From positions 1-57,701 of the forward strand of contig JAKFFO010000227.1 of assembly GCA_036675035.1 (NCBI GenBank): 57,701 nucleotides of DNA, written 5' to 3'. This document shows positions 9,206-18,173 of this stretch, in pieces. How positions within the stretch are numbered: position 1 is the stretch's first letter; each line of letters starts with the position of its first letter. Both the position numbers and the translations under genes were made by a program. Below the pieces are notes generated by a model. That model was not told the origin of the DNA. It saw only the letters and a list, made by a program, of their open reading frames with translations, and made no database searches. This DNA is from MESE01 sp036675035. Lineage in GTDB: Bacteria; Pseudomonadota; Gammaproteobacteria; Burkholderiales; Burkholderiaceae_D.

Positions 9206-10477
9206 TCACACTTGGACAGATTGTTTCCCATAGCGGGTCTTGACGTAATCGAGCACGATCGCCTGAAACTCTTCGGCAATGCGCTCGCCACGCAAGGTGG
9301 TTGTTTTTTCTCCATCGACAAAGACCGGTGCAGCAGGCGATTCCCCTGTGCCGGGCAGGCTGATGCCGATATTCGCATGCTTCGATTCGCCGGGCCCGTT
9401 CACAATGCAACCCATTACCGCGACGTTCATGCCTTCAACACCCGGGTATTGCTTTTTCCATACAGGCATCTGATCGCGCAGATAGGTCTGGATCTTGTCC
9501 GCCAACTCCTGAAATACCGTCGACGTCGTGCGTCCGCAACCCGGGCAGGCGATGACCATCGGCGTAAATTTGCGCAAGCCCATGGTCTGCAGAATTTCCT
9601 GCCCAACAATCACTTCCCTGGTCCGGTCCCCACCAGGTTCGGGCGTAAGCGAAATACGGATGGTATCGCCGATGCCTTCCTGCAGCAGCACCGACAACGC
9701 TGCGGTGGATGCAACGATACCCTTGCTGCCCATACCCGCTTCGGTCAAACCGAGATGCAGCGGATAATCGCATCGGGCGGCCAGTTCCCGGTACACGGCA
9801 ATCAGGTCCTGAACACCGGAAACCTTGCAGGACAATACGATCATGTTGCCCGGCAACCCGACTTCTTCCGCCCGCTGCGCATTTTCAATCGCGGAGGTAA
9901 CCAGCGCCTCATACATGACTGCCTGCGCACTCCACGGCATGCTTCGCTGCGCATTTTCGTCCATGATGCGCGCCAGCAGTGCCTGGTCGAGGCTGCCCCA
10001 GTTGACACCGATACGCACCGGCTTATCGTACTTGCACGCCGCTTCAATCATTTGCACAAACTGCGTATCGCGCTTGGCCCCCTGCCCTACATTGCCCGGG
10101 TTGATCCGGTACTTCGACAGCGCCTTTGCGCAATCCGGATAATCGTTCAACAGTTTATGGCCGTTGTAGTGAAAATCGCCGACCAGCGGTACATCAATAC
10201 CCATCCGGTCCAGTTGTTCGCGAATTGCGGGAACCGCAGTGGCGGCTTCCGGATTATTGACGGTTATCCGCACCAGTTCGGATCCGGCCAACGCCAATTC
10301 CTTTACCTGGATTGCAGTCGCAATGACATCCGCGGTATCGGTATTGGTCATCGATTGCACCACCACGGGCGCATCGCCGCCGATTGCGACCTGCCGTGTT
10401 CCGTAGCGGATGATCGAATGCCTGCTTTTGCGCTTTGCCCTTGGACCGGAAGCAATCGGAGTATCTACTGATGACAT
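9206..10477 (-). CDS. ispG: (E)-4-hydroxy-3-methylbut-2-enyl-diphosphate synthase IspG
   Basis: IspG (GcpE) carries out the reductive ring-opening of MEcPP to HMBPP in the MEP isoprenoid pathway, using a [4Fe-4S] cluster. The 423-residue protein has an N-terminal TIM-barrel part and a C-terminal cluster domain with the ligands C311 and C314 (ACPGCGR) and C357 (VMGCIVNGPGE). The ATG at 10477 lies eight bases after the RodZ-like gene's stop. The order pilW-rodZ-ispG-hisS is conserved in many proteobacteria and suggests one transcript. Confidence 0.97.
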   Translation of the reverse strand: MSSVDTPIASGPRAKRKSRHSIIRYGTRQVAIGGDAPVVVQSMTNTDTADVIATAIQVKELALAGSELVRITVNNPEAATAVPAIREQLDRMGIDVPLVGDFHYNGHKLLNDYPDCAKALSKYRINPGNVGQGAKRDTQFVQMIEAACKYDKPVRIGVNWGSLDQALLARIMDENAQRSMPWSAQAVMYEALVTSAIENAQRAEEVGLPGNMIVLSCKVSGVQDLIAVYRELAARCDYPLHLGLTEAGMGSKGIVASTAALSVLLQEGIGDTIRISLTPEPGGDRTREVIVGQEILQTMGLRKFTPMVIACPGCGRTTSTVFQELADKIQTYLRDQMPVWKKQYPGVEGMNVAVMGCIVNGPGESKHANIGISLPGTGESPAAPVFVDGEKTTTLRGERIAEEFQAIVLDYVKTRYGKQSVQV

Positions 10478-10485
10478 GCGTATGC

Positions 10486-11487
10486 CTACTTCAGGTTCAG
10501 CCGCGCAACATTGCTTCTTGCGCCAGCCTTTAATTCGAGAGATTTTCCACCGAATGTCGCATCTACGCCGCCTGCATTTCCGATTGTCATTGTTACCGGC
10601 CCATTGATTTTGACGGTCTCGGTTGTGCCTGCAGCGAGCAGAGCAGACACCAGGACGCTATCGTCCGGACGCTTGATCTCGACCCACGATTCTTCGCGCA
10701 TTTTTAGAATCAGCATATCTTTTGCACCGCCAACGGAAGCGGCGACAGTTGGAGCACTTGCCTTTCCGTCAGGTGTGGATTCCGCCGACAATGCAACTTT
10801 AGGGGCAGCCGGATTTATCCCGGTGTCACGCTTTTCCGATTTCTCCGGACCCATCGAATCAGGTGCTACAACCGCAGCGTATTCTGCAGCAGGCTCCACC
10901 TCACCCGCTGATGCAGGCGCATCCTGTGCTGCTGTATCCACCGGGGCGAGCGGCACGTTAACGGTTGCACGATTCACCGCCCCAGACTGCAGAAACGCTG
11001 TTATTCCGGAAATCATGCCCATTTTCTGCAGGACGAATACACCCGCCGCCAGCAAGGCGAATATCAGTACGACGACGGTGCTTCGCGAAAAAAACCGGTG
11101 CCCGCCCGGAGGGGAAAGGCGGTTTTCAGGCAAGCGTATCGAAGGCAACGCACGTCGCAGCGGCATGCTTTCTTCGATAGCTGTCGTTTCTTTTGCAACA
11201 ACCTGCAGCAAAGGAGTCGCATCGACGTTTAGCAGCTTCGCGTAAGATCTGATGAATCCGCGCGTACTTGCCATTCCAGGCAACGCAGCATAGTTATCAG
11301 CTTCAATTGCCTGGATCTGGCGCGGAGCCAGGTTCAGCTGGCTTGCAACCTGCTCTATCGACCAGTGCAATGCTTCACGGCGTGAGGATAACTGAGCGCC
11401 CGGCGATAGTTCATTACGAACATCGATTTTTTCCGAATTCTCTTTTTCGCCAGGGTTCGCAGGTTCATTCGTCGTTGTATCACTCAT
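10486..11487 (-). CDS. RodZ-like HTH/DUF4115 membrane protein
   Basis: This is a 333-residue bitopic protein of the RodZ type, which in other bacteria links MreB to the cell-wall machinery. It has an N-terminal Xre-type helix-turn-helix region (about 25-95, with SRREALHWSIEQVASQLNL and AIEADNYAALPGMAST). A basic stretch and one membrane helix (about 140-160) follow, then a Pro/Ala-rich periplasmic linker and a C-terminal DUF4115 beta domain starting near ESWVEIKRPDD. The ATG at 11487 overlaps the end of the preceding pilW/pilF gene by eight bases. A longer reading would run through that gene. A shape-determining role is inferred from architecture and from the ispG neighbour. Confidence 0.88.
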   Translation of the reverse strand: MSDTTTNEPANPGEKENSEKIDVRNELSPGAQLSSRREALHWSIEQVASQLNLAPRQIQAIEADNYAALPGMASTRGFIRSYAKLLNVDATPLLQVVAKETTAIEESMPLRRALPSIRLPENRLSPPGGHRFFSRSTVVVLIFALLAAGVFVLQKMGMISGITAFLQSGAVNRATVNVPLAPVDTAAQDAPASAGEVEPAAEYAAVVAPDSMGPEKSEKRDTGINPAAPKVALSAESTPDGKASAPTVAASVGGAKDMLILKMREESWVEIKRPDDSVLVSALLAAGTTETVKINGPVTMTIGNAGGVDATFGGKSLELKAGARSNVARLNLK

Positions 11488-12280
11488 CGAACGCTCCACG
11501 CAGATATGCGGCAAATTCTGGCGAATTTGGATGCCGGCGGCGTAGCTGGATCGCATAGCTCGCCTCCGCTTGCCGATTGCCTAGCTTATGTTCAACCTTA
11601 ATCGCAGTCCACAACGCATCTGCGCTTAATGCTTCCGACTTGAGCGCGCGGCTTATATAGAACCGCGCCTGCTGGTAATCGCCGCGCGCATAGTGCACCT
11701 TGGCCAAATTGGCATTGGTATCGAGATTTCCGGGATCCTGCCGGAAAGCCTCGGTAAGATAGCGCTCCGCGCTCACGATATCGTTCATCTTCAGGCTGCA
11801 TACGCCCGCGTTATTCAGCGCCTTTTCCGGCGACTGGTAAGCACGGCTCTTGAGCGCAGCTTCGAAATAGGCGATCGATTGTTTTGCTCGGCCGTTGCGG
11901 CACAAAAACCAGCCGTAATTGTTGCTCAGATCCGGATTGTTTGGCGCCAACTTCATTGCACGTTGAAAATTGTCTTCGGCAAGAGCCGTTTCACCCATTT
12001 CCATGTAAACCAGGGCCCGCACGCTGTACGCGTCTACATAATTCGGATCCAGCAGCAACGCCTGCTTTATCTCGTCCAGCGCAACATTAAGTTGCCCTTG
12101 CTGGAAGTATCCAATCGCAAGTTGCATGCGAACTTGCGCTCGCCTTTGAATATCGGACTGGTCGGAACTGGTTTTCAGTTCTTCCGAGCTTCCCCCTTGT
12201 TGGACAGATGCGCAACCAGTGACCAAAAAAATTATTGTCGCGATGCTTGTTAGTGCTGATTTGAATCCAGCCATTCTCAT
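11480..12280 (-). CDS. pilW: type IV pilus biogenesis TPR lipoprotein PilW/PilF
   Basis: PilW/PilF is an outer membrane pilotin-like lipoprotein with tetratricopeptide repeats, needed for secretin assembly in type IV pili. From the ATG at 12280 the protein has 266 residues, with a signal ending in LVTGC. At least five TPR-like units follow, with motifs such as LAIGYFQQGQLNVALDEI, NNYGWFLCRNG and ALNNAGVCSLK. GGAGG lies seven bases before the ATG. The ATG overlaps the rlmN stop (ATGA), and the stop overlaps the RodZ-like gene. No other pilus genes are in view, so the exact role is inferred from family and neighbours. Confidence 0.88.
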   Translation of the reverse strand: MRMAGFKSALTSIATIIFLVTGCASVQQGGSSEELKTSSDQSDIQRRAQVRMQLAIGYFQQGQLNVALDEIKQALLLDPNYVDAYSVRALVYMEMGETALAEDNFQRAMKLAPNNPDLSNNYGWFLCRNGRAKQSIAYFEAALKSRAYQSPEKALNNAGVCSLKMNDIVSAERYLTEAFRQDPGNLDTNANLAKVHYARGDYQQARFYISRALKSEALSADALWTAIKVEHKLGNRQAEASYAIQLRRRHPNSPEFAAYLRGAFDE

Positions 12281-13446
12281 GTAGAGACCTCCACAATACG
12301 ACCGAAATTCTTTCCGTACTTGTTTTGATATTCGGTCATTTTCTGCATACGCTCCTGCACCCGCGTGCGGTCTTGCACCTCGCCTGCCAATTGCCCGCAT
12401 GCCGCGTCGATATCGTCACCGCGCGTCTTGCGAATCGTGGTTACGATGCCGGCGTCCATCAGGATCTTGGCGAACGCCTTGATCCTTCCATTGTTGGAAC
12501 GCGTCAACCCCGACTCGGGGAACGGATTGAAAGGAATCAAATTGAATTTGCAGGGAACCGGATCCGTACCGGTTTTTACAAGCCCAACCAGCTCGCGCGC
12601 GTGCGAATCCGAATCGTTGACACCATCCAGCATGCAGTATTCGAAAGTAACGAAATCACGTGGCGCAAACGGCAGATAACGACGGCAGGCCGCCATCAGT
12701 TCATCAAGCGGATACTTTTTGTTAAGCGGAATCAAGCCATCGCGCAAATGATCGTTGGACGCATGCAGCGATACAGCCAGCGCTACCGGACATTCCTGAG
12801 CCAGCCTGTCGATCATCGGCACCACACCGCTGGTAGACAAAGTTACACGGCGACGCGACAAGCCATAAGCATTATCGTCGAGCATCAGCTTCATCGCGGT
12901 AACAACCGGTTCGAAATTCAACAGCGGCTCACCCATACCCATCATGACGACATTGGTGATCTGGCGCTCGCCTTTCGGTCCCGACTCGATCCCCTTGCTT
13001 TTACGCAAAGCGAATTCGGCCATCCACAATTGGCCGATGATTTCGCCGACCGACAAATTCCGGCTGAACCCCTGTTTTCCGGTCGAACAAAACCGGCAAT
13101 TCACTGCGCAACCCGCTTGCGTCGAAATGCACAAGGTTCCGCGATTTTCTTCCGGTATAAAAACAGTTTCGACGGCATTGCCCTGCCCGACGTCAAGCAG
13201 CCATTTCCGTGTGCCATCGGCGGACGTGTGATCGCTGATTGCGGCCGGAGCCGAAATAACGGCGCGGCTGGCCAGCTTGTCGCGCAGCGATCGGGCCAAA
13301 TCGGTCATTGCATTGAAGTCGCTGGCTCCGAACTGATGAATCCAGCGCTGCAATTGCTTGGCGCGAAACGGCTTCTCACCCAACTCGCCGCAATAGGCGA
13401 CGAGTTGCGCAGGATCGAGGTCCAGCAGATTGGTGAGAGTCGTCAT
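12277..13446 (-). CDS. rlmN: 23S rRNA/tRNA (adenine C2) methyltransferase RlmN
   Basis: RlmN is a radical-SAM enzyme that methylates C2 of A2503 in 23S rRNA and of A37 in some tRNAs. The 389-residue protein has the radical-SAM cysteines C113, C117 and C120 (AGCAVNCRFCSTGKQG). It also has the C-terminal methyl-accepting cysteine C350 (DDIDAACGQLAG). The gene heads the run rlmN-pilW-rodZ-ispG-hisS, and its stop overlaps the next start by four bases. The ndk gene lies 66 bases upstream. Confidence 0.97.
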   Translation of the reverse strand: MTTLTNLLDLDPAQLVAYCGELGEKPFRAKQLQRWIHQFGASDFNAMTDLARSLRDKLASRAVISAPAAISDHTSADGTRKWLLDVGQGNAVETVFIPEENRGTLCISTQAGCAVNCRFCSTGKQGFSRNLSVGEIIGQLWMAEFALRKSKGIESGPKGERQITNVVMMGMGEPLLNFEPVVTAMKLMLDDNAYGLSRRRVTLSTSGVVPMIDRLAQECPVALAVSLHASNDHLRDGLIPLNKKYPLDELMAACRRYLPFAPRDFVTFEYCMLDGVNDSDSHARELVGLVKTGTDPVPCKFNLIPFNPFPESGLTRSNNGRIKAFAKILMDAGIVTTIRKTRGDDIDAACGQLAGEVQDRTRVQERMQKMTEYQNKYGKNFGRIVEVST

Positions 13447-13512
13447 AAGCGCATTTCATCACACCGCTCATGTTTCAAGCAACAACAACGCCTGGCATGA
13501 ACAGTATCTGGA

Positions 13513-13938
13513 TTAGCGTGAATAAACGTTCAAAGCCGGGAAGAAGTATGCGATCTCAGTCGCTGCGGTTTCCGCGCCATCCGAACCGTGAACTGCGTTG
13601 GCATCGATAGAATCTGCAAAATCGGCGCGAATGGTGCCTTTTTCCGCTTTTTTCGGATCGGTTGCACCCATCAGATCGCGATTTTTTGCAATCGCATTTT
13701 CGCCTTCCAGCGCTTGTACCATCACCGGTCCCGAAATCATGAAGTCAACCAAATCCTTGAAGAAAGGACGTTCACGATGCACTGCGTAAAACCCTTCGGC
13801 TTCGGCGCGCGACAATTGCGTCATGCGCGAAGCAACGATTTTCAGGCCGGCGTTTTCGAAACGCGTATATATTTGACCAATCACGTTTTTCGCGACTGCG
13901 TCCGGTTTAATAATCGACAGGGTGCGCTCGATTGCCAT
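13513..13938 (-). CDS. ndk: nucleoside diphosphate kinase
   Basis: Ndk moves phosphate from ATP to other nucleoside diphosphates through a phosphohistidine. The 141-residue protein matches the usual length and has the start SIIKPDAV and the active-site segment NAVHGSDG, with His at about residue 117. A GGAG lies about 11 bases before the ATG at 13938. It probably has its own promoter in the A/T-rich interval shared with the divergent gene at 14174. Confidence 0.97.
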   Translation of the reverse strand: MAIERTLSIIKPDAVAKNVIGQIYTRFENAGLKIVASRMTQLSRAEAEGFYAVHRERPFFKDLVDFMISGPVMVQALEGENAIAKNRDLMGATDPKKAEKGTIRADFADSIDANAVHGSDGAETAATEIAYFFPALNVYSR

Positions 13939-14173
13939 ATCTGTAAAAACTCCAATAAAATTAAAGGGTTAAGACCATTGATTACAAATTGAACTAACCG
14001 GTAATTTTATCATGAAACCCCTCTCCATATGGGATGATCGCAGTACATTGCGCCGAGTTCGACGCTCGCGCCTGTAGCAGTTCTACGCCGGGAAAGACTC
14101 CCGGCGCCCGTATCGCATGCCATGCGTGCTATTCTGTTCACTTGCATGACCTTGAACAAAACCTGGAGGATAT

Positions 14174-14866
14174 ATGAACCCGAACCTGCAGCAAGCTTAC
14201 GGCACATCCACCGACTTCGCCGCGGTGCGGAACCGCGTATTGCGCAATACCTATTGGTTGCTCGCAATCTCGATGATTCCGACAGTATTCGGTGCGTGGC
14301 TGGGGGTACAGCTCAAATTCTCTTTCTTCTCAGGCAGTCCGTTCATCGGATTCATGGCGTTTCTTGCAATTGCATTCGGATTTTTCTATGCGATTGAGAA
14401 AACCAAGAATTCCAGTCTTGGCGTAGTGTTCTTGCTCGGTTTTACCTTTTTCATGGGGTTGATGCTATCCCGGCTGATCGGCAATATCCTGGGATTTTCG
14501 AATGGCGCGTCGCTGATCATGACTGCATTCGGCGGAACCGCAGCAATCTTTGCCACAATGGCGACAATTGCAACCGTATCGAAACGGGATTTTTCCGGCA
14601 TCGGTAAATGGCTGTTCATGGGCGTTCTGGTAATCATTCTTGCCGCACTGGCCAATATATATTTGCAGCTGCCCGCCCTTCACCTGACGATATCCGTTCT
14701 CGCAATCGGAATCTTTTCCGCTTTCATCCTGTATGACGTACAGCGCATCGTCAACGGGGGAGAGACCAACTATATTACCGCCACTCTGGGTATTTATCTC
14801 AGCGTCTACAACATCTTCGCCAACCTGCTGTCGTTGCTGGGGATTTTCGGCGGCGAACGGGACTGA
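14174..14866 (+). CDS. Bax inhibitor-1/YccA family membrane protein
   Basis: This is a 230-residue integral membrane protein with about seven hydrophobic helices and the C-terminal pattern LYDVQRIVNGGETNYI typical of the Bax inhibitor-1/YccA/YbhL family. In E. coli YccA is a substrate and modulator of FtsH. Other members are calcium-leak or pH-sensing channels, and which applies here is unknown. A strong GGAGG lies six bases before the ATG. The gene stands alone, divergent from ndk and convergent with rlmD, with a shared terminator downstream. Confidence 0.9.
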   Translation: MNPNLQQAYGTSTDFAAVRNRVLRNTYWLLAISMIPTVFGAWLGVQLKFSFFSGSPFIGFMAFLAIAFGFFYAIEKTKNSSLGVVFLLGFTFFMGLMLSRLIGNILGFSNGASLIMTAFGGTAAIFATMATIATVSKRDFSGIGKWLFMGVLVIILAALANIYLQLPALHLTISVLAIGIFSAFILYDVQRIVNGGETNYITATLGIYLSVYNIFANLLSLLGIFGGERD

Positions 14867-14881
14867 TCACCCGGAAAACAA

Positions 14882-14909
14882 AAAAAGCCGACGTTCGCGT
14901 CGGCTTTTT
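14882..14909. terminator. bidirectional intrinsic terminator between the YccA-like gene and rlmD
   Basis: A 12-bp perfect stem (14882-14893 with 14898-14909) with core AGCCGACG and a TTCG tetraloop is flanked by A's on the left and T's on the right. It can therefore end transcripts on both strands of this convergent gene pair. Confidence 0.92.
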
Positions 14910-14935
14910 ATATGGCGAATGTCCGGGCCGCCTCA

Positions 14936-16291
14936 CTAAACAGCTTTGTCGAATACCGCAATCGATTCGACATGAGCCGTATGCGGAAACATGTTGATCA
15001 CGCCAGCGTGCGTCAATCGATATCCCGACGTGTGCACCAGTAATGCGGCATCACGCGCAAGCGTCGCAGGATTACACGAAACATACACGATACGACTCGG
15101 CAGCATTTCCGGTCGCGCTTTGCTCATCCCGGCCAAAGCCTCGCAAACGGCCACGGCGCCTTCGCGCGGTGGGTCGATCAGCACTCGGTCGAATTTTCCC
15201 AATTCACATAGTTCATCCGCCGTGATTTCAAACAGATTCCGGCAATGGAATGCGGTTTTCGTTTCCAATCCGTTTTCTTTTGCATTCCGCATCGCGCGAT
15301 CGGTCAGTGAAGGGCTGCCTTCAATACCGACTACTTCACTCGCCCGGGTCGCGATCGGCAGAGTGAAATTGCCGAGACCGCAGAAGAGGTCGGCAACTCG
15401 TTCACCCGGTTGAACATCCAGCAGGCGCAGCGCGCGTACCACCATTGTCCGGTTGATCTGATGATTGACCTGCGTGAAATCAGTCGGCTTGAACGGCATC
15501 AAGATTCCAAACTCGGGCAGCTCATATTCCAGCCGCGTGCCGACTGGATAAAAAGGAAATGCGGTATCGAGGCCCTTCGATTGCAGCCACCACTGAACCC
15601 GGTGTTCGTCGGCAAAAATCTTCAGCTTTTGCTCGTCATCCGCGTTAAGCGGAGCCATGATCCGCAGCACCAGTACCGTGACCGGTTCCCGTGTTCCCTG
15701 CCCGATGGCCAGCTCGATTTGCGGTATCTCGTCAAAAATCGACAGCGATGCGATCAGATGACGTAGCGGCACCAGCATTGCAGAAACATGAGGCGGCAGT
15801 ATTTCGCATGATTTCATGTCGACGATGAATGACGATTTCCGCTCATGAAAACCGATCAGTATCCCGCCTTTTTTGGGTACGTTGCGTACCGACAGGCGCG
15901 CTCTGTAACGGTAGCCCCAATCCGGCCCGTAGATCGGCCTGAGCATTACCTCCGGCTTGACTTTCCCGATATGGCGCAGATTATCTTCCAGCACTCGCTG
16001 CTTGGTCGCGACCTGAGCCGATGGCTCCAGATGCTGCATTGCGCAACCGCCGCAAACGCCGAAATAGATACATTTCGGCTTTACCCGCAGCGCGGATTCG
16101 CGGTGCATCTCCACGAGGGTCGCGGCTTCCCACTTTGCTTTCTTGCGGAAGGATTGGAAGCTGACGCGCTCGCCCGGCAGCGCGCCTTCGACGAAAATAA
16201 CCTTGCCGGGACTGCCGTCCTCATTCCGGAGATGTCCGACACCGCGGGCTTCCATGTCGAGCGATTCGATATCAATGATGTTGTGTGACAT
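14936..16291 (-). CDS. rlmD: 23S rRNA (uracil(1939)-C5)-methyltransferase RlmD
   Basis: RlmD (RumA) makes m5U1939 in 23S rRNA. The 451-residue protein has an N-terminal TRAM domain (about 1-60). The [4Fe-4S] ligands are C74, C80 and C83 (CIYFGVCGGC) and probably C162. The SAM-binding motif DLFCGLGNFT is near 301-310 and the catalytic Cys C406 lies in YVSCNPATLARD. It may be the last gene of the surE-pcm-nlpD-rpoS-exonuclease run, with an 81-base gap after the exonuclease gene. Confidence 0.96.
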   Translation of the reverse strand: MSHNIIDIESLDMEARGVGHLRNEDGSPGKVIFVEGALPGERVSFQSFRKKAKWEAATLVEMHRESALRVKPKCIYFGVCGGCAMQHLEPSAQVATKQRVLEDNLRHIGKVKPEVMLRPIYGPDWGYRYRARLSVRNVPKKGGILIGFHERKSSFIVDMKSCEILPPHVSAMLVPLRHLIASLSIFDEIPQIELAIGQGTREPVTVLVLRIMAPLNADDEQKLKIFADEHRVQWWLQSKGLDTAFPFYPVGTRLEYELPEFGILMPFKPTDFTQVNHQINRTMVVRALRLLDVQPGERVADLFCGLGNFTLPIATRASEVVGIEGSPSLTDRAMRNAKENGLETKTAFHCRNLFEITADELCELGKFDRVLIDPPREGAVAVCEALAGMSKARPEMLPSRIVYVSCNPATLARDAALLVHTSGYRLTHAGVINMFPHTAHVESIAVFDKAV

Positions 16292-16372
16292 ATAGCGAGA
16301 ATCAAACTCCGCCCCTGGATTCCGTATGGAATCGAGTGCGGATGAACAAAGGGGAAAATAATGGATGCCGCT

Positions 16373-17152
16373 TCAGGATTGCGGCCACGCTGCAAGATAT
16401 TCTTTCCAATGCGGCGCATCGATTTCAGCCAGACAGGAGCGGATCATCAAGATTTCGGCATCGTATGAGGATTGCGTCATTTCACCGCGCATCAACTGGA
16501 ACCGGCAATAAACAAGATAGGTGTTGACGACATCCGTCTCGCAGTAATTACGGATATCCGGCAGACGTCCTTCCTGGAACAGAGTCCACACCTGTGACCC
16601 GTCCACTCCCAGCTTACCCGGAAATCCGCACAGCTTTGCCAGATCGTCCAGCGGCGCGTTTGCGCGCCCCGTATACAGTGCCAGGAAATCCATCAAATCC
16701 AGGTGCCGGGTATGGTAGCGGCTTAAATAATTATTCCATTTAAAGTCGCGATCTTCATTCCCCATTTCCCAGTAGCGGGAAGCGGTAACGCCGTGCACGA
16801 GCGAACGATAATGCAATACCGGCAAATCGAACCCGCCGCCGTTCCAGGAAATCAGTTGCGGCGTATATTTATCGATGACCCGGAAAAAATCGTGCACCAG
16901 CTTCTGTTCCGTGTCCTCCAAGCCGCCGAGCGAACTGACGCGAAAGCCTTCATCGTCGCGGAACACGCATGAAATCGCAGCGACTCGATGCAAATGATGC
17001 GGCAGAAAATCGGAACCGGTCTTTTCGCGCCGCGCCGCGAAAGCGGCTGCAGCGACTTCGTCGTCGGACATCGCAGCAGCATGGCCGTTCAATGCGCGCA
17101 AACCCTGAACATCCGGAATCGTCTCGATATCGAACACCAGAATCGGAATCAT
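16373..17152 (-). CDS. predicted 3'-5' exonuclease related to the PolB exonuclease domain
   Basis: This is a stand-alone DnaQ-fold exonuclease of 259 residues, without a polymerase domain. Exo I is FDIET (D8, E10), Exo II lies in SWNGGGFDLP (N104, D109), and Exo III is NYCETDVVNTY (Y203, D207). This matches the PolB-like exonuclease family (COG3298 type). The ATG overlaps the rpoS stop (ATGA), so translation is probably coupled to RpoS. Its substrate is not known from the sequence. A role in stationary-phase DNA or RNA processing is inference from position only. Confidence 0.88.
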   Translation of the reverse strand: MIPILVFDIETIPDVQGLRALNGHAAAMSDDEVAAAAFAARREKTGSDFLPHHLHRVAAISCVFRDDEGFRVSSLGGLEDTEQKLVHDFFRVIDKYTPQLISWNGGGFDLPVLHYRSLVHGVTASRYWEMGNEDRDFKWNNYLSRYHTRHLDLMDFLALYTGRANAPLDDLAKLCGFPGKLGVDGSQVWTLFQEGRLPDIRNYCETDVVNTYLVYCRFQLMRGEMTQSSYDAEILMIRSCLAEIDAPHWKEYLAAWPQS

Positions 17153-18168
17153 AGCAGCGCGTCCTTGCCGACACCGCGCGCGGTTAACGCCCGTTTGAGT
17201 TTTACCAGCGCTTCTTGTTGAATTTGCCGGACGCGCTCGCGGGTAACACCCATTTCAGACGCCAGTTGTTCCAGAGTAGCCGGGTCATCGTTGTCCAGGC
17301 CGAAACGGCGAACAATCACCGTGCGTTGCTTGTCGGGCATTCTGGTCAGCCAGTCGCGTATCAGCACGGTAATTTCGTGATATTCGGCACGTGAATCCGG
17401 ACTATCCTCACCATCGCCCGGCAGCATGTCCATCAGGCTTGCCTGCGGATCGTTATCGAGCGGCGCATCCAGTGACGCGGCATGTTCCGACAGTGCGAGA
17501 ATATCCTGCACATCCTCGACCGGCCGGCCAACCAGATAGGCAATATCCTCGGCCGTCGCATCTTTCCCGTCGTGATGCTGGGCCTCGAGATGGTATTTCG
17601 CACGCAGAATCTGATTCAATTCACGTACCATGTGCACCGGCAAGCGCACCGTGCGCGCCTGATTCATGATTGCTCTTTCGATACTTTGACGAATCCACCA
17701 GGTCGCATAGGTCGAGAATCGGAATCCACGCTCCGGCTCAAATTTGTCGATCGCACGCATTAAACCCAGATTGCCTTCTTCGATCAAGTCCAGCAACGCC
17801 ACGCCGCGGTTTATATAATGTTTTGCGATCGAGACAACAAGCCGTAAATTGTGCTCGATCATTTTCTGACGGGAATCGAAGTCGCCCTGCTTCGCGCGAG
17901 TTGCGAAGTGCACTTCCTGCGTCAGCGACAGTAGCGGCCGCAAGCCGATCTGGTTCAGATAGTGTTGCGTGGTATCGGTAGACAGCTCCGCCGCCAGTAC
18001 CGTTTTTAACTCATCGACATTGTCGACCGAGATGATGACCGGAGCTTCACTTTTGCCGCCCTCCTCTATCGCCAGATCCTCTGCGTCGCCATCCGCATGA
18101 ATCGACGATTCGGACAAGTCATCCGATGCTGCGTCGTCATCCGGATCGTCGTTGGAGTTTTGCGTCAT
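17149..18168 (-). CDS. rpoS: RNA polymerase sigma factor RpoS
   Basis: RpoS directs RNA polymerase to stationary-phase and stress promoters. The 339-residue protein has an acidic N-terminal segment and then regions 1.2 (TQHYLNQIG), 2 (LLDLIEEGNLGLMRA, FSTYATWWIRQSIER), 3 and 4 (MGVTRERVRQIQQEAL). The length and the VRLPVHMVRELN segment fit RpoS rather than RpoD. It starts five bases after the nlpD stop, with a weak ribosome binding site. In other bacteria a major rpoS promoter lies inside nlpD; I did not identify one here. Confidence 0.96.
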   Translation of the reverse strand: MTQNSNDDPDDDAASDDLSESSIHADGDAEDLAIEEGGKSEAPVIISVDNVDELKTVLAAELSTDTTQHYLNQIGLRPLLSLTQEVHFATRAKQGDFDSRQKMIEHNLRLVVSIAKHYINRGVALLDLIEEGNLGLMRAIDKFEPERGFRFSTYATWWIRQSIERAIMNQARTVRLPVHMVRELNQILRAKYHLEAQHHDGKDATAEDIAYLVGRPVEDVQDILALSEHAASLDAPLDNDPQASLMDMLPGDGEDSPDSRAEYHEITVLIRDWLTRMPDKQRTVIVRRFGLDNDDPATLEQLASEMGVTRERVRQIQQEALVKLKRALTARGVGKDALL

Positions 18169-18173
18169 TTGAC

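Noticed and set aside
9188..10471. Open frame of 427 codons on the plus strand across ispG
   Set aside because: It mirrors ispG, which is certain from its cluster cysteines.
12325..13500. Open frame of 391 codons on the plus strand across rlmN
   Set aside because: It is antisense to rlmN, whose radical-SAM cysteines are intact.
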